This document shows, one piece after another, positions 28,537-37,496 of a DNA stretch of 64,000 nt. The notes beneath the pieces are model-generated. The model was given only the letters and a program-made list of their open reading frames with translations, ran no database searches and was not told where the DNA came from. The position numbers and the translations under genes were made by a program. The first letter of the stretch is position 1. Every line of letters starts with the position of its first letter. The stretch covers positions 186,001 to 250,000 of the forward strand of contig NZ_JACHLP010000004.1 in the NCBI RefSeq assembly GCF_014204525.1, in the 5' to 3' direction. The stretch comes from Roseateles oligotrophus (GTDB taxonomy: Bacteria > Pseudomonadota > Gammaproteobacteria > Burkholderiales > Burkholderiaceae_C).

Positions 28537-29724
28537 ATGACCCAGCACAAAAAAACCTCTTGGGTGGCCCCGGCCGCCGTCTTCGCCCTGCTCATCCTGA
28601 GCGGCTCCGCCTATTGGTGGCAGAACCAGGGTGTGCAGGCCAAAATCCAGCCTTCCGCGGCCACGCCGGCGGCCGGTGCTGGGGGGGCGGGCAAGGGCCC
28701 GGCGGCCGCCATCGCGGTGGAGGCCGGCCGGGTGGAGGCGCTGGACCTGGCGGTGGACGCCCAAGCCGTGGGCACCTTGCGGGCGCGCCAGGCAGTGTTG
28801 CTGAGGCCCGAGGTCAGCGGCCGCATCGTCAAGCTGGGCTTTGTCGACGGCCAGCCGGTGCGCAAGGGTCAGGTGCTGGTGCAGCTGGACGACAGCCTGC
28901 AGGCCGCCCAGCTGCAGCAGGCCGAGGCCCAGGCCAGCATCGCCGGCGCCAATCTGAAGCGCAACCGCGAGTTGCTGGCCCAGAGTTTTGTCAGCGCCAG
29001 TGTGGTGGACCAGGCGGTGTCGAATCTGCAGGTGGCCGAGGCCCAAGTGGCGCTGGCCCGCGCCCAGCTGGGCCGCATGCAGGTGCGCGCGCCTTTCGAT
29101 GGCGTGGCCGGCATCCGTGCCGTCAATCTGGGCGATTACGTCAAGGACGGCAGCGATCTGGTCGCGCTGGAGGATGCCTCCTCGCTGTGGGTGGACTTCC
29201 GCCTGTCCGAACGCTTTGTGCCCCAGCTCAAGCTGGGCCAGGCGGTGGAGCTGGCGCTGGACGCCTTGCCCGGCCGCAGCTTCAAGGCCAGGGTCGAGGC
29301 CCTGGACACCCAGCTGGAGGCCAATGGCCGTTCCCTGCTGGTGCGGGCCAAGCTGGAGGGCCTGCACTCCGAGCTGCGCTCGGGCCTGTTCGCCCGTGTG
29401 CGGGTCTTGTTCGCCACCCATCAAAACGCCTTGCTGGTGCCCGAGGAGGCCTTGGTGCCCCAGGGCGGCAAGCAATACATCATCAAGCTGCTGCCGGGTG
29501 AGAAGGGTGGGGCGCCCACCGCCCAGCGCCTGGAGGCCAAGATCGGCCTGCGCCTGCCCGGCAAGGTCGAGCTGCTGGAAGGCGTGCAGGCCGGTGACCG
29601 GGTGGTGACGGCCGGCCAGTCCAAGCTTCTGAAGGGCGAGGCTCAGGTCTTGACCGTGGTCGATGTGGACAAGCAGGGGGCGGCCCGCGCCCCGGCGGCG
29701 TCCGCGGCGCCAAACACGCGCTGA
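28537..29724 (+). CDS. RND efflux periplasmic adaptor (HlyD/MFP family)
   Basis: Membrane-fusion subunit of a tripartite efflux pump, 395 residues, anchored by an N-terminal segment (VFALLILSGSAYWW near residue 12). Seen: the lipoyl half-motif VLLRPEVSGRIVKLGFVDGQ near 88, alpha-hairpin region (LQQAEAQASIAGANLKRN) near 127, and the second lipoyl half QVRAPFDGVAGIRAVNLGDY near 183. It is 13 bases ahead of the pump gene and surely co-transcribed. No outer-membrane factor gene is present, so the complex must use one encoded elsewhere. A promoter is likely in the 118-base gap after rnhA. Confidence 0.92.
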   Translation: MTQHKKTSWVAPAAVFALLILSGSAYWWQNQGVQAKIQPSAATPAAGAGGAGKGPAAAIAVEAGRVEALDLAVDAQAVGTLRARQAVLLRPEVSGRIVKLGFVDGQPVRKGQVLVQLDDSLQAAQLQQAEAQASIAGANLKRNRELLAQSFVSASVVDQAVSNLQVAEAQVALARAQLGRMQVRAPFDGVAGIRAVNLGDYVKDGSDLVALEDASSLWVDFRLSERFVPQLKLGQAVELALDALPGRSFKARVEALDTQLEANGRSLLVRAKLEGLHSELRSGLFARVRVLFATHQNALLVPEEALVPQGGKQYIIKLLPGEKGGAPTAQRLEAKIGLRLPGKVELLEGVQAGDRVVTAGQSKLLKGEAQVLTVVDVDKQGAARAPAASAAPNTR

Positions 29725-29737
29725 AGCGGGGGCCGCC

Positions 29738-32700
29738 ATGCGACTTTCCGAAATCTCCATCCGCCGCCCCGTCTTCGCGACGGTGATGTCTCTGATCCTG
29801 CTGCTGGTGGGCATCGTGTCCTTCAGCCGCTTGTCGCTGCGCGAGTACCCGCGCATCGACGAGCCGGTGGTGACGGTCAGCACCCGCCTGGTGGGCGCCT
29901 CCAGCGAGGTGATCGAGGGCCAGATCACCAAGCCGCTGGAAGACTCCATCGCCGGCATCGACGGGGTGGAGGTGCTGACCTCCAGCTCGCGCACCGAGTC
30001 CAGCCAGATCACCGCCCGCTTCAAGCTCAGCAAGAACCCCGATGACGCCGCCGCCGATGTGCGCGACCGTGTCGCCCGCGTGCGCGGCCGTCTGCCCGCC
30101 GCGGCCGACGAGCCGGTGGTGGCCAAGGTGGAGGCCGATGCCCAGCCCACCATCTGGATCGCCTTCATCAGCGACAGCCTGAGCCCGCTGCAGATCACCG
30201 ATCTGGTGGAGCGCGTCGTCAAGCCGCGCCTGCAGACCATTCCCGGCGTGGCCGATGTGCAGACCGGCGGCGACCGCAAATACGCCATGCGCGTCTGGCT
30301 GGACGCCGAGCGCCTGGCCGCCTACAAGCTGACCGTGCAGGATGTGGAAGACGCCCTGCGCCGCCAGAACCTGGAGGTGCCGGCCGGCCGCATTGAGAGC
30401 CGGCAGCGCGAGTTCAGCGTGACGGCGCGCACCGACATCAACAAGGTGGACGAGTTCGCCGAGGTGGTCGTCAAGCCGGGCGCGGGCGTGGGCAATAGCG
30501 TGCGCCTGAAGGACGTGGCCCGCATCGAGGAGGCGGCGGCCAGCGAACGCTCGCGCGTGCGCCTGAACGGCGTGCCGGCGGTCAGCCTGGGCGTGGTGCG
30601 CCAGGCCACGGCCAATCCGCTGGAGGTCTCGGCCGGGGTGCGCGAGATGATGCCCAAGCTGCAGGCCGATCTGCCGGACTCCATCAAGGTGGTGCCGGCC
30701 AATGACAACTCCATCTTCATCGACCGTTCCATCAAGTCCGTCTACAGCACCATCGCCGAGGCCGTGGTGCTGGTGGCCTTGGTGGTGTTCGTCTTTCTGC
30801 GCACGCTGCGCGCCTCCATCATCCCCCTGGTCACCATACCGATCAGCCTGATCGGCAGCTTCGCCCTGATGGCCGCCGCCGGCTTCACCGTCAACACCCT
30901 GACCCTGCTGGCCCTGGTGCTGGCCATCGGCCTGGTGGTGGACGACGCCATCGTGGTGCTGGAGAACATCTTCCGCCATATCGAGGAGGGCCTGGAGCCC
31001 TTCCAGGCGGCGCTCAAGGGCGCCCGCGAGATCGCCTTCGCCGTGCTGGCCATGACCATGACCTTGGCAGCGGTGTTCGCCCCGCTGGCCTTTACCCCGG
31101 GGCGCACCGGGCGGCTGTTTGTCGAGTTCGCGCTGACGCTGGCCGGTGCCGTCGTGGTGTCGGGTTTTGTGGCCCTGACGCTGACGCCCATGATGTGCAG
31201 CAAGCTCTTGCGTCATAACCCCCAACCCACACGCTTCGACCAGGGCATGGAGCGCATGCTGGTGGCCGTCAGCGAGGGCTATGCCCGTGCCCTGCGCCTG
31301 GCCCTGCGCCAGCGCTGGGCGGTGGTGCTCCTGATGCTGGCCAGCGGCGTCGGCAGCTGGGTTTTGTTCAGCACGGCCAAGTCCGAGCTGGCGCCGGTGG
31401 AGGACCGGGGCGTGATCTTCATGCCCATCACCGGCCCGGACGGCGCGACCATGGAATTCACCGCCCGCTATCTGGAGGCGGTGGACCGCATCGCGGCCTC
31501 TCACCCCGAGTTCGACCGGGCCTTTTTGTTCGCCGGCGGCGCCACCGTCAACTCCGGCATCGCGATTCTGCGCACCGTGGACTGGGCCGAGCGCCAACGC
31601 AGCACGCAGGAAATCGCCCGCGCCATGCTGCCGCAGGTGGGCATGCTGCCGGGCGTGCAGGCCTTTCCCATCACGCCGGCCAGCCTGGGCCAGGGCTTCC
31701 GCGAGCGGCCGCTGAACTTCATCGTCGTCACCAGCGACAGCTATGCCAATCTGGCCACGCTGACGCAGAGCATGATGGCGGAGATGGGCAAGAACCCCGG
31801 CCTGGTCCAGCCCGACAACGATCTGCGCCTGAACAAGCCCGAGCTCTTCATGGATGTGGACCGTGAGCGCGCCGCCGATCTGGGCGTCTCGGTGGACCAG
31901 ATCGCCCGCACGGTGGAGACCATGCTGGGCAGCCGGGCGGTAACCCGTTACAAGCGCGGCGCCGATCAATACGATGTCTTGGTGCAGACCGAGGCTGCGG
32001 GCCGCGCCACGCCGGAGCAGATCGAGCGCCTGTTTGTGCGTGGCCGTGGCGATGTGATGGTGCCGCTGAGCAGCCTGGTCAAGGTGCGCGAGGCCGTCAG
32101 CCCGCGCGAGTTGAACCACTTCAACCAGCGCCGCTCGGTGGCTTTCAGCGCCAATCTGGCGCCGGGCTATTCGCTGGGCGAGGCCCTGGCCTTTATGGAC
32201 GCCACGGCGGCCAAGCTGCTGCCCCTGGGCTATGCCACCGAGCTGAACGGCGTCTCGCGCGAGTTCAAGAGCAGCAGCGGCGCCCTGGGCCTGGTCTTCA
32301 TCCTGGCCCTGCTCTTCATCTTCCTGGTGCTGGCGGCCCAGTTCGAGAGCTTTATCGACCCCTTTGTGATCCTGCTGTCGGTGCCGCTGTCGATGGTGGG
32401 CGCGCTGCTGGCGCTGAAGTGGTCGGGCGGCACGCTCAATGTGTATTCGCAGATCGGCCTGATCACCCTGGTGGGCCTGATCACCAAGCACGGCATCCTG
32501 ATCGTCGAGTTCAGCAACCAGCTGCGCCAGCAAGGCCGCTCGGTGCTGGACGCGGTGGTGGAGGCATCAAGCCTGCGTCTGCGGCCGATTCTGATGACCA
32601 CCGGCGCCATGGTGCTGGGCGCCATCCCCCTGGCCCTGGCCAGCGGTGCCGGCGCCGAAAGCCGCCAGCAGATCGGCTGGGTCATCGTCGGCGGCATGAG

Positions 32701-32815
32701 CTTGGGCACCTTGCTGACCCTCTTTGTTGTGCCCACCATGTACACCTTGCTGGCCCGCAAGAGCACGCCGGGGGCGATCATGACGCCGGCGGTGGAGGGC
32801 GTGGAAGGGCATTGA
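29738..32815 (+). CDS. RND multidrug efflux permease (HAE1 type)
   Basis: Proton-driven inner-membrane exporter of the AcrB/MexB class, 1025 residues, normal length. Seen: N-terminal SEISIRRPVFATVMSLIL, paired porter-domain loops, the membrane block with LALVLAIGLVVDDAIVVLEN near residue 390-410 carrying the two aspartates of proton relay, and the second half membrane block ITLVGLITKHGILIVEFSNQ near 910. The ATG at 29738 is the usual start; an in-frame upstream start would overlap the adaptor gene. Substrates cannot be read from sequence. Translationally close to the adaptor. Confidence 0.94.
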   Translation: MRLSEISIRRPVFATVMSLILLLVGIVSFSRLSLREYPRIDEPVVTVSTRLVGASSEVIEGQITKPLEDSIAGIDGVEVLTSSSRTESSQITARFKLSKNPDDAAADVRDRVARVRGRLPAAADEPVVAKVEADAQPTIWIAFISDSLSPLQITDLVERVVKPRLQTIPGVADVQTGGDRKYAMRVWLDAERLAAYKLTVQDVEDALRRQNLEVPAGRIESRQREFSVTARTDINKVDEFAEVVVKPGAGVGNSVRLKDVARIEEAAASERSRVRLNGVPAVSLGVVRQATANPLEVSAGVREMMPKLQADLPDSIKVVPANDNSIFIDRSIKSVYSTIAEAVVLVALVVFVFLRTLRASIIPLVTIPISLIGSFALMAAAGFTVNTLTLLALVLAIGLVVDDAIVVLENIFRHIEEGLEPFQAALKGAREIAFAVLAMTMTLAAVFAPLAFTPGRTGRLFVEFALTLAGAVVVSGFVALTLTPMMCSKLLRHNPQPTRFDQGMERMLVAVSEGYARALRLALRQRWAVVLLMLASGVGSWVLFSTAKSELAPVEDRGVIFMPITGPDGATMEFTARYLEAVDRIAASHPEFDRAFLFAGGATVNSGIAILRTVDWAERQRSTQEIARAMLPQVGMLPGVQAFPITPASLGQGFRERPLNFIVVTSDSYANLATLTQSMMAEMGKNPGLVQPDNDLRLNKPELFMDVDRERAADLGVSVDQIARTVETMLGSRAVTRYKRGADQYDVLVQTEAAGRATPEQIERLFVRGRGDVMVPLSSLVKVREAVSPRELNHFNQRRSVAFSANLAPGYSLGEALAFMDATAAKLLPLGYATELNGVSREFKSSSGALGLVFILALLFIFLVLAAQFESFIDPFVILLSVPLSMVGALLALKWSGGTLNVYSQIGLITLVGLITKHGILIVEFSNQLRQQGRSVLDAVVEASSLRLRPILMTTGAMVLGAIPLALASGAGAESRQQIGWVIVGGMSLGTLLTLFVVPTMYTLLARKSTPGAIMTPAVEGVEGH

Positions 32816-32863
32816 GCGAGGCATGCGAGGATGCGGCAGTGCCAATTCAATGGACGATCTGCC

Positions 32864-34423
32864 GTGAAAAAGCTTCTCGCACTCCTGCTGCTCTGTTCTT
32901 CGATCAGCTGGGCGGCCCCCAGCACCCTGCGCTTTTGCGCCGCTGGCAGCCCCAAGACCCTGGACCCGGCCAATACCGATTCGGGGGTGGACGAGAGCTC
33001 GATCCGGCCGGTCTATGGGCGCTTGGTGGAAGGCACGCTGGAGGATGAGCGCATCCTGCCCTCGATGGCCGAGAGCTGGACGGTCTCCGCCGACGGGCGG
33101 CGTTATCTCTTCAAGCTGCGCCATGGCATCAAGTTCCACAGCACGCCCTGGTTCACGCCCACGCGGGACTTCAATGCCGACGATGTGCTGTTCACTTTCG
33201 CGCGCCTGCTGGACCCCAAGCATCCGCTGCAGAAAAGCTACCCCACGCTCTCGCCCTATGTGGCCTCGCTGGGCTGGGACAAGCTGATCCAGGGCGTCAA
33301 AAAAATCGCCGAGGATCAGGTGGAGGTCCAGCTTGCCCGGGTGGACGCCGCCTTTCTGAACGATCTGGCCTCGGCCTTTGCCAGCATGCAATCGGCCGAA
33401 TACGGCGCTCAACTCCTGCGCCAGGGCAAGGCCCAGCAGCTGGCGACCTTGCCGGTGGGCACCGGCCCCTTTGTGTTCAAAAGTCTGCAGCAGGACAGCG
33501 TGATTCGCTACGAGCGCAATCCGACCTATTTCGTCAAGGGCGAACCCCGGGTGGACAAGCTGGTCTATGCCATCACGGTGGATCGCAATGTGCGTACCCA
33601 GCGGCTCAAGCGCAACGAATGCGATATCGCGCCCATCACCGGCTCGGTGGAGCTGGCCGAGCTGCAGGGCGACCCCGCCATCACGGTGCAGAGCGCGCCG
33701 GGCATGAATATCGGTTTCCTGGCCTTCAATCTGAAAAAGCCGCCGCTCAAGCAGTTGGCCGTGCGCCAGGCCCTGGACATGGCCATCGACAAGGCCGCCA
33801 TCATCAAGACCGTGTTCGGCGCCGGCGGCGTGGTGGCCGACTCCATCCTTCCCAGGGTCAACTGGGCCCATGACGGCACGCTCAAGGCTCCCACGTATAA
33901 CCCTGAGAAAGCGCGGACCCTGCTGCAGCAGGCCGGCGTCAAGAATCTGGAGATCAGCCTCTGGGCCATGCCGGTGCAGCGCTTCTACAACCCGAATGCC
34001 CAGCTGATGGCGCAGATGATCCAGGCCGACTGGGCCAAGGTGGGGGTGAGGGCGCGCATCATGACCTTCGAGTGGGGCGAGTACCTCAAGCGGGTGGACG
34101 CCGGTGAACACGACACTGCCTTGCTGGGCTGGAATGGCGAGATCGAACCCGCCAGCACGGCCGGCCAGCTGGCCTGCGGCGCGGCCAGTGCCAGCTTTTT
34201 CTGCGACAAGGACTTTGATGCCGCCATCGCTGCCGCCAAGCAGACCCTGGACGCGGCCCAGCGCAAAAAACTCTATGCCAAAGCCCAGCAGATCGCGATG
34301 ACCCAACTGCCCTGGAGCCCCATCGCCAACGGCGCCATGAGCGTGGCTCTGCGCAAGAACGTCGTGGGTTTCAAGCTGGGGGTGGACGGCACGATACGCT
34401 TCGACGGCGTGAGCCTGCGCTGA
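32864..34423 (+). CDS. ABC transporter substrate-binding protein (family 5)
   Basis: Periplasmic solute-binding protein of the DppA/OppA class, about 519 residues. Seen: signal peptide VKKLLALLLLCSSISWAAP, then LRFCAAGSPKTLDPANTDSG, the family motif around RRYLFKLRHGIKFHS near residue 80, LLPVGTGPFVFKSL-like stretch (ATLPVGTGPFVFKSLQQDS) and AVRQALDMAIDKAAI. GTG at 32864 is chosen because it gives a compact signal peptide; an in-frame ATG at 32831 would add 11 residues. Peptides or heme are the common ligands. No permease or ATPase genes are adjacent; the neighbours are an efflux pump and a protease, so it probably serves a transporter encoded elsewhere. Confidence 0.9.
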   Translation: MKKLLALLLLCSSISWAAPSTLRFCAAGSPKTLDPANTDSGVDESSIRPVYGRLVEGTLEDERILPSMAESWTVSADGRRYLFKLRHGIKFHSTPWFTPTRDFNADDVLFTFARLLDPKHPLQKSYPTLSPYVASLGWDKLIQGVKKIAEDQVEVQLARVDAAFLNDLASAFASMQSAEYGAQLLRQGKAQQLATLPVGTGPFVFKSLQQDSVIRYERNPTYFVKGEPRVDKLVYAITVDRNVRTQRLKRNECDIAPITGSVELAELQGDPAITVQSAPGMNIGFLAFNLKKPPLKQLAVRQALDMAIDKAAIIKTVFGAGGVVADSILPRVNWAHDGTLKAPTYNPEKARTLLQQAGVKNLEISLWAMPVQRFYNPNAQLMAQMIQADWAKVGVRARIMTFEWGEYLKRVDAGEHDTALLGWNGEIEPASTAGQLACGAASASFFCDKDFDAAIAAAKQTLDAAQRKKLYAKAQQIAMTQLPWSPIANGAMSVALRKNVVGFKLGVDGTIRFDGVSLR

Positions 34424-34526
34424 TCGTGTGGCCCGGGGGGGGCGAGTCACAGGGTTTGTAGCGTTAGCAAAGTGCCGGCGCTGGCTACAATTCCGGCCAG
34501 TTTGCTAGGCCCGACACGCTCCCTGG

Positions 34527-35393
34527 ATGAATAGCCATTCCCTGCCTTTTGGCCTTCTTGCCCTTGCCGCCTGCAGCGTGTGGTCGCCGTCCCTGCGCTT
34601 GGGTAACTGGCGCTTTGCGCCTTGGCAACCCCTGCTGGCCGCGGCCCTGCTGGCGGCCTGGGTCGGCGGCGTGCTGAGCCTGAGTGCCTTGCTGATCCTG
34701 ATCTCGTTTGCCGCGGGCGTCCTCTACGCCCGCGGCGTTGAGGTGCCGGCTCTGTCGCAAGGTCTGATCTGCCTGATCGCCCTGGCCGCCCTGGCCCTGA
34801 GCGTGCATCTGGTGCCAGGTATTGCCAACCCCCTGGTCTTTGCCGGCACGCTGCACGAGGGCGCGCGGCCGATGAAGTTTTATCTCAACTTCGACAAGGG
34901 CTTTGTCGGCGTGATGTTGCTGGCCGTGTTCGCCCAGCGCGGCGTGGCGGCGTTTTCTTCCGCGCGGACCTGGGCCTCGCTGGGCTTGATCGGTGTGCTG
35001 ACCTTGGCCGCCGTGTTTGGCCTGGCCTGGGGGACGGGCGCCATCCGCTTCGAGCCCAAGTGGCCGCCCTTTGCCTGGACCTTTTTGTTCGCCAATCTCT
35101 TCTTCGTGGCCTTGGCCGAGGAAGCCTTTTTTCGCGGCCTCTTGCAGGAGCAGTTGGCGCGTCTGCTGGGGCGGGGCAGTGTCTGGCGTGTGCTCTTGCC
35201 CATCGCCTTCTCGGCCATCTTCTTCGGTCTGGCCCATGGCCCGGCCATGGCGGTGCTGGCTTCGGTGGCGGGCCTGGGCTATGCCCTGGCCTACGCCGCA
35301 AGCCGCAATATCCTGGCCCCCACCTTGCTGCACTTCGGGGTGAACACCCTGCATTTCGGCCTGTTCAGCTACCCCTCGCTGCTGAAGTCTTGA
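34527..35393 (+). CDS. CPBP-family intramembrane metalloprotease
   Basis: Multi-pass membrane protein of 288 residues of the CAAX-protease/bacteriocin-processing (CPBP, Abi) family. Seen: several hydrophobic helices in the first half, then the three conserved motifs in order: ALAEEAFFRGLLQEQLARLL near residue 195 with the paired glutamates and Arg, AIFFGLAHGPAM near 232 with histidine, and LAPTLLHFGVNTL near 268 with histidine/asparagine. These residues coordinate the metal. The substrate is unknown. It stands between the binding-protein gene and dcd with its own spacing of 103 and 70 bases. Confidence 0.88.
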   Translation: MNSHSLPFGLLALAACSVWSPSLRLGNWRFAPWQPLLAAALLAAWVGGVLSLSALLILISFAAGVLYARGVEVPALSQGLICLIALAALALSVHLVPGIANPLVFAGTLHEGARPMKFYLNFDKGFVGVMLLAVFAQRGVAAFSSARTWASLGLIGVLTLAAVFGLAWGTGAIRFEPKWPPFAWTFLFANLFFVALAEEAFFRGLLQEQLARLLGRGSVWRVLLPIAFSAIFFGLAHGPAMAVLASVAGLGYALAYAASRNILAPTLLHFGVNTLHFGLFSYPSLLKS

Positions 35394-35463
35394 GGGGCTG
35401 CGCAGGCCCTGCCGCGGCCGCACTTAAAATCCGGCTGAATAACTCGATCCCTGAAAGACCCGC

Positions 35464-36033
35464 ATGAGCATCAAGAGCGACAAATGGATACGCCGCATGG
35501 CGGAGCAGCACGGCATGATTGAGCCCTTCGAGCCCGGCCAGATCCGTGCCAATGCGGCGGGCGAGAAGATCGTCAGCTACGGCACTTCCAGCTACGGCTA
35601 CGACATCCGCTGCGCCCCCGAGTTCAAGGTCTTCACCAATGTCTACGGTTCGGTGGTGGACCCCAAGAATTTCGACGACAAGAGCTTTGTCGATATGGAG
35701 GGTGATTTCTGCATCATCCCGCCCAATAGCTTTGCGCTGGCACGCACGATGGAGTACTTCCGCATCCCGCGCAATGTGCTGACCATCTGCCTGGGCAAGA
35801 GCACGTATGCCCGCTGCGGCATCATCGTCAACGTCACGCCCTTCGAACCCGAGTGGGAAGGCTATGTGACGCTGGAGTTTTCCAACACCACGCCGCTGCC
35901 GGCCAAGATCTATGCCGGCGAGGGCTGCGCCCAGGTGTTGTTCTTCGAGAGCGACGAGGTCTGCGAGACCAGCTACAAGGACCGCGGCGGCAAGTACCAA
36001 GGTCAAACAGGCGTGACGCTGCCCAAAACCTGA
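35464..36033 (+). CDS. dcd: dCTP deaminase
   Basis: Homotrimeric enzyme that turns dCTP into dUTP for thymidylate synthesis. 189 residues. Seen: [51 protein letters not shown], nucleotide-binding [20 protein letters not shown] with the catalytic glutamate slightly later in [16 protein letters not shown], and the flexible C-terminus [14 protein letters not shown]. The sequence is highly conserved end to end. The stop is followed 14 bases later by an inserted MITE-like element, which may supply its 3' hairpins. Confidence 0.96.
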   Translation: MSIKSDKWIRRMAEQHGMIEPFEPGQIRANAAGEKIVSYGTSSYGYDIRCAPEFKVFTNVYGSVVDPKNFDDKSFVDMEGDFCIIPPNSFALARTMEYFRIPRNVLTICLGKSTYARCGIIVNVTPFEPEWEGYVTLEFSNTTPLPAKIYAGEGCAQVLFFESDEVCETSYKDRGGKYQGQTGVTLPKT

Positions 36034-36046
36034 GGCCGCAAACTTA

Positions 36047-36284
36047 AACCTAGATTCAGCAGTTGACCGCTTGCTCTGACCTGGAGCCATCGATGCCTGC
36101 TGTGTTCTCTCCCGTTAATAGCGATCACCCTTTGGGTGACAGCGCTACGCGCCCGCCTGTCTCGCCAAACGGCGCGCTGGCTGTGTTGCTTCTCCTTGTG
36201 GGCAGGAGCCCACTGCGTCGGCGCGTCGTGCCAGCACACCGTTTGGCGAGCCCTTCGGGCGCGTCCAACTGCCGAATCTAGGTT
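36047..36284. mobile_element. 238-bp MITE-like element with 19-bp terminal inverted repeats
   Basis: Ends AACCTAGATTCAGCAGTTG (36047-36065) and CAACTGCCGAATCTAGGTT (36266-36284) are inverted repeats with one mismatch. Inside are more palindromes: a 12-bp pair CTCGCCAAACGG / CCGTTTGGCGAG (36161-36172 and 36239-36250), TCACCC-TTT-GGGTGA at 36125-36139 and GTGGGC-AGGA-GCCCAC at 36198-36213. There is no plausible protein. This layout (short, non-coding, terminal repeats, strong secondary structure) is that of a miniature inverted-repeat element moved by a transposase in trans. No clear target duplication was seen. It fills most of the 350-base gap after dcd. Confidence 0.75.
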
Positions 36285-36384
36285 GAATCGAATCAGCAGC
36301 TGTTTCCCCCGCTTTTTCTGATTTAAGTTCTCGGCCGGCCCGGCATCATGAAGCCACTCCCAAGCTTCTCAGCCGAGGTCCGCC

Positions 36385-36765
36385 ATGATCATCCCCCTGC
36401 ACCTCATCGCTCAGCCGCAAGACAGCGCAGCGGCCTTTTTCGATCTGCGTGAGAGCGTGGCGCTGGATGCGCGCGTGTCGGTGGGCGGCTACGAGGTCGA
36501 TCCGGCCCTGCGTCCGCAGGCCGGTTTTGATCTGGGCCTGACCGTGGTGGCGCCGGCCAATCCGGCCGATCTGCAGCGCCTGCAGGTCTTGATGGCCGCC
36601 GAGGGACTGAGCCTGCAGCCCACCCGCATGATGTATGACAGGCTGTACGCTTGCGAGCGCCTAGCCCAAGGCCATGCCAGCGCCAACCCGGCCCTGCGCG
36701 AGCTGGCGATGCAGCTGTTCAACAGCTACCAGCAGGCCGGTGAATGGATAGGGCTGGTGCACTGA
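36385..36765 (+). CDS. Hypothetical protein, 126 residues
   Basis: Not recognised. A start at 36385 (MIIPLHLIAQPQDSAAAFFD) gives 126 residues, mixed alpha/beta in appearance, with no signal peptide, membrane segment or Cys/His cluster. Codon use is like neighbouring genes and the upstream AGCCGAGGTCCGCC contains a weak ribosome site, so it is probably real. It sits between the MITE-like element and the convergent Fur-family gene, with a shared hairpin after its stop. Confidence 0.6.
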   Translation: MIIPLHLIAQPQDSAAAFFDLRESVALDARVSVGGYEVDPALRPQAGFDLGLTVVAPANPADLQRLQVLMAAEGLSLQPTRMMYDRLYACERLAQGHASANPALRELAMQLFNSYQQAGEWIGLVH

Positions 36766-36798
36766 AGCCGTCCCCACGCCCTCGTTTCCACCCAGTCC

Positions 36799-36823
36799 CA
36801 AGCCCTCGTGATGCGAGGGCTTG
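36799..36823. terminator. Hairpin between convergent genes
   Basis: Perfect 10-bp inverted repeat CAAGCCCTCG / CGAGGGCTTG with a five-base loop between the small unknown gene and the Fur-family gene. It has only a weak TGCGTTT after it on the plus strand. Likely a bidirectional terminator. Confidence 0.6.
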
Positions 36824-36842
36824 TGCGTTTCTGGGCCCAGGC

Positions 36843-37325
36843 TTATGCGGCCTTGCCCACCCTGGGCGGGCTGTGTTGGTGGCCGCAGCCGGTGGGCTTG
36901 CCGGCCGTGCCGGGCTTGGCGGCTTGCTTGGGCGCGCTCCTGCTCTTGCGGACCGGGGCCTGGCAGTCCTCGCAATGGCCGTAGAGGGTGATCTCATGCC
37001 GTTCCACGCTGAAGCCGGGAGGCGCCAGCTTGGCCAGATCGCCCGGGCATTGGTGTACATCGAACACTCTTTGGCAGCAGGTGCACTGGAAGTGGTGGTG
37101 GTGGGCGTGGCCGGTCAATTCATAGCGAGGGCCGTCGCTGGGTAGCTGGACCAGGGTGACGGAGCCGTCCTCCAGCAGCAGCTTCAAATTGCGGTAGACG
37201 GTGGCGATGCCCAGGCCCTCGACGTCGACACGGGCGGCCTCCAGCACCTCCAGCGCGGAGAGCGGGCGCCCGGCGGCGGCGATGGCGTCGTAGATGGCGG
37301 TGCGTTGGCGGGTCGAGCGTTCCAT
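36843..37325 (-). CDS. Fur-family metalloregulator, probably Zur
   Basis: Winged-helix repressor of the Fur family, 160 residues. Seen: N-terminal RSTRQRTAIYDAIAAAGRPL, DNA-reading helix region GIATVYRNLKLLLEDGSV, metal segment HAHHHHFQCTCCQRVFDVHQ and structural zinc pairs CTCC and CEDC near residues 87 and 127. The last 30 residues extend beyond the usual end and hold CGHQH. It is divergent from a zinc-uptake operon with a palindrome in between, so a zinc-responsive repressor (Zur) is the best reading; Fur itself is less likely because no iron genes are near. Confidence 0.88.
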   Translation of the reverse strand: MERSTRQRTAIYDAIAAAGRPLSALEVLEAARVDVEGLGIATVYRNLKLLLEDGSVTLVQLPSDGPRYELTGHAHHHHFQCTCCQRVFDVHQCPGDLAKLAPPGFSVERHEITLYGHCEDCQAPVRKSRSAPKQAAKPGTAGKPTGCGHQHSPPRVGKAA

Positions 37326-37379
37326 GGGCGGCGGCGGCTTCAGTCAGGGCGATTGGCGCAATTGTCGCACTTGCATTAA

Positions 37380-37395
37380 TGATAATGAGTTATCA
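37380..37395. promoter_or_regulatory. Zur/Fur-type palindrome
   Basis: TGATAATGAGTTATCA is a perfect palindrome in its arms (TGATAA / TTATCA) lying 54 bases before the Fur-family start and about 100 bases before the zinc operon start. It is close to the Fur consensus (one base longer in the spacer), the form expected for Fur-family sites. It would allow joint control of the divergent genes. Confidence 0.6.
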
Positions 37396-37496
37396 GTATC
37401 GTATTATCGCGAACCTTGCCGCCTGCCGGTGCTTGCCCCTAGCGCAGCACCTGGACGGTGCCAGCCTGTTTTTCCCATTTGTGATCCGGAGATTCC

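Noticed and set aside
36063-36281. A 72-codon frame through the MITE-like element.
   Set aside because: It runs through the palindromes and ends inside the right terminal repeat, and its residues show no protein-like pattern.
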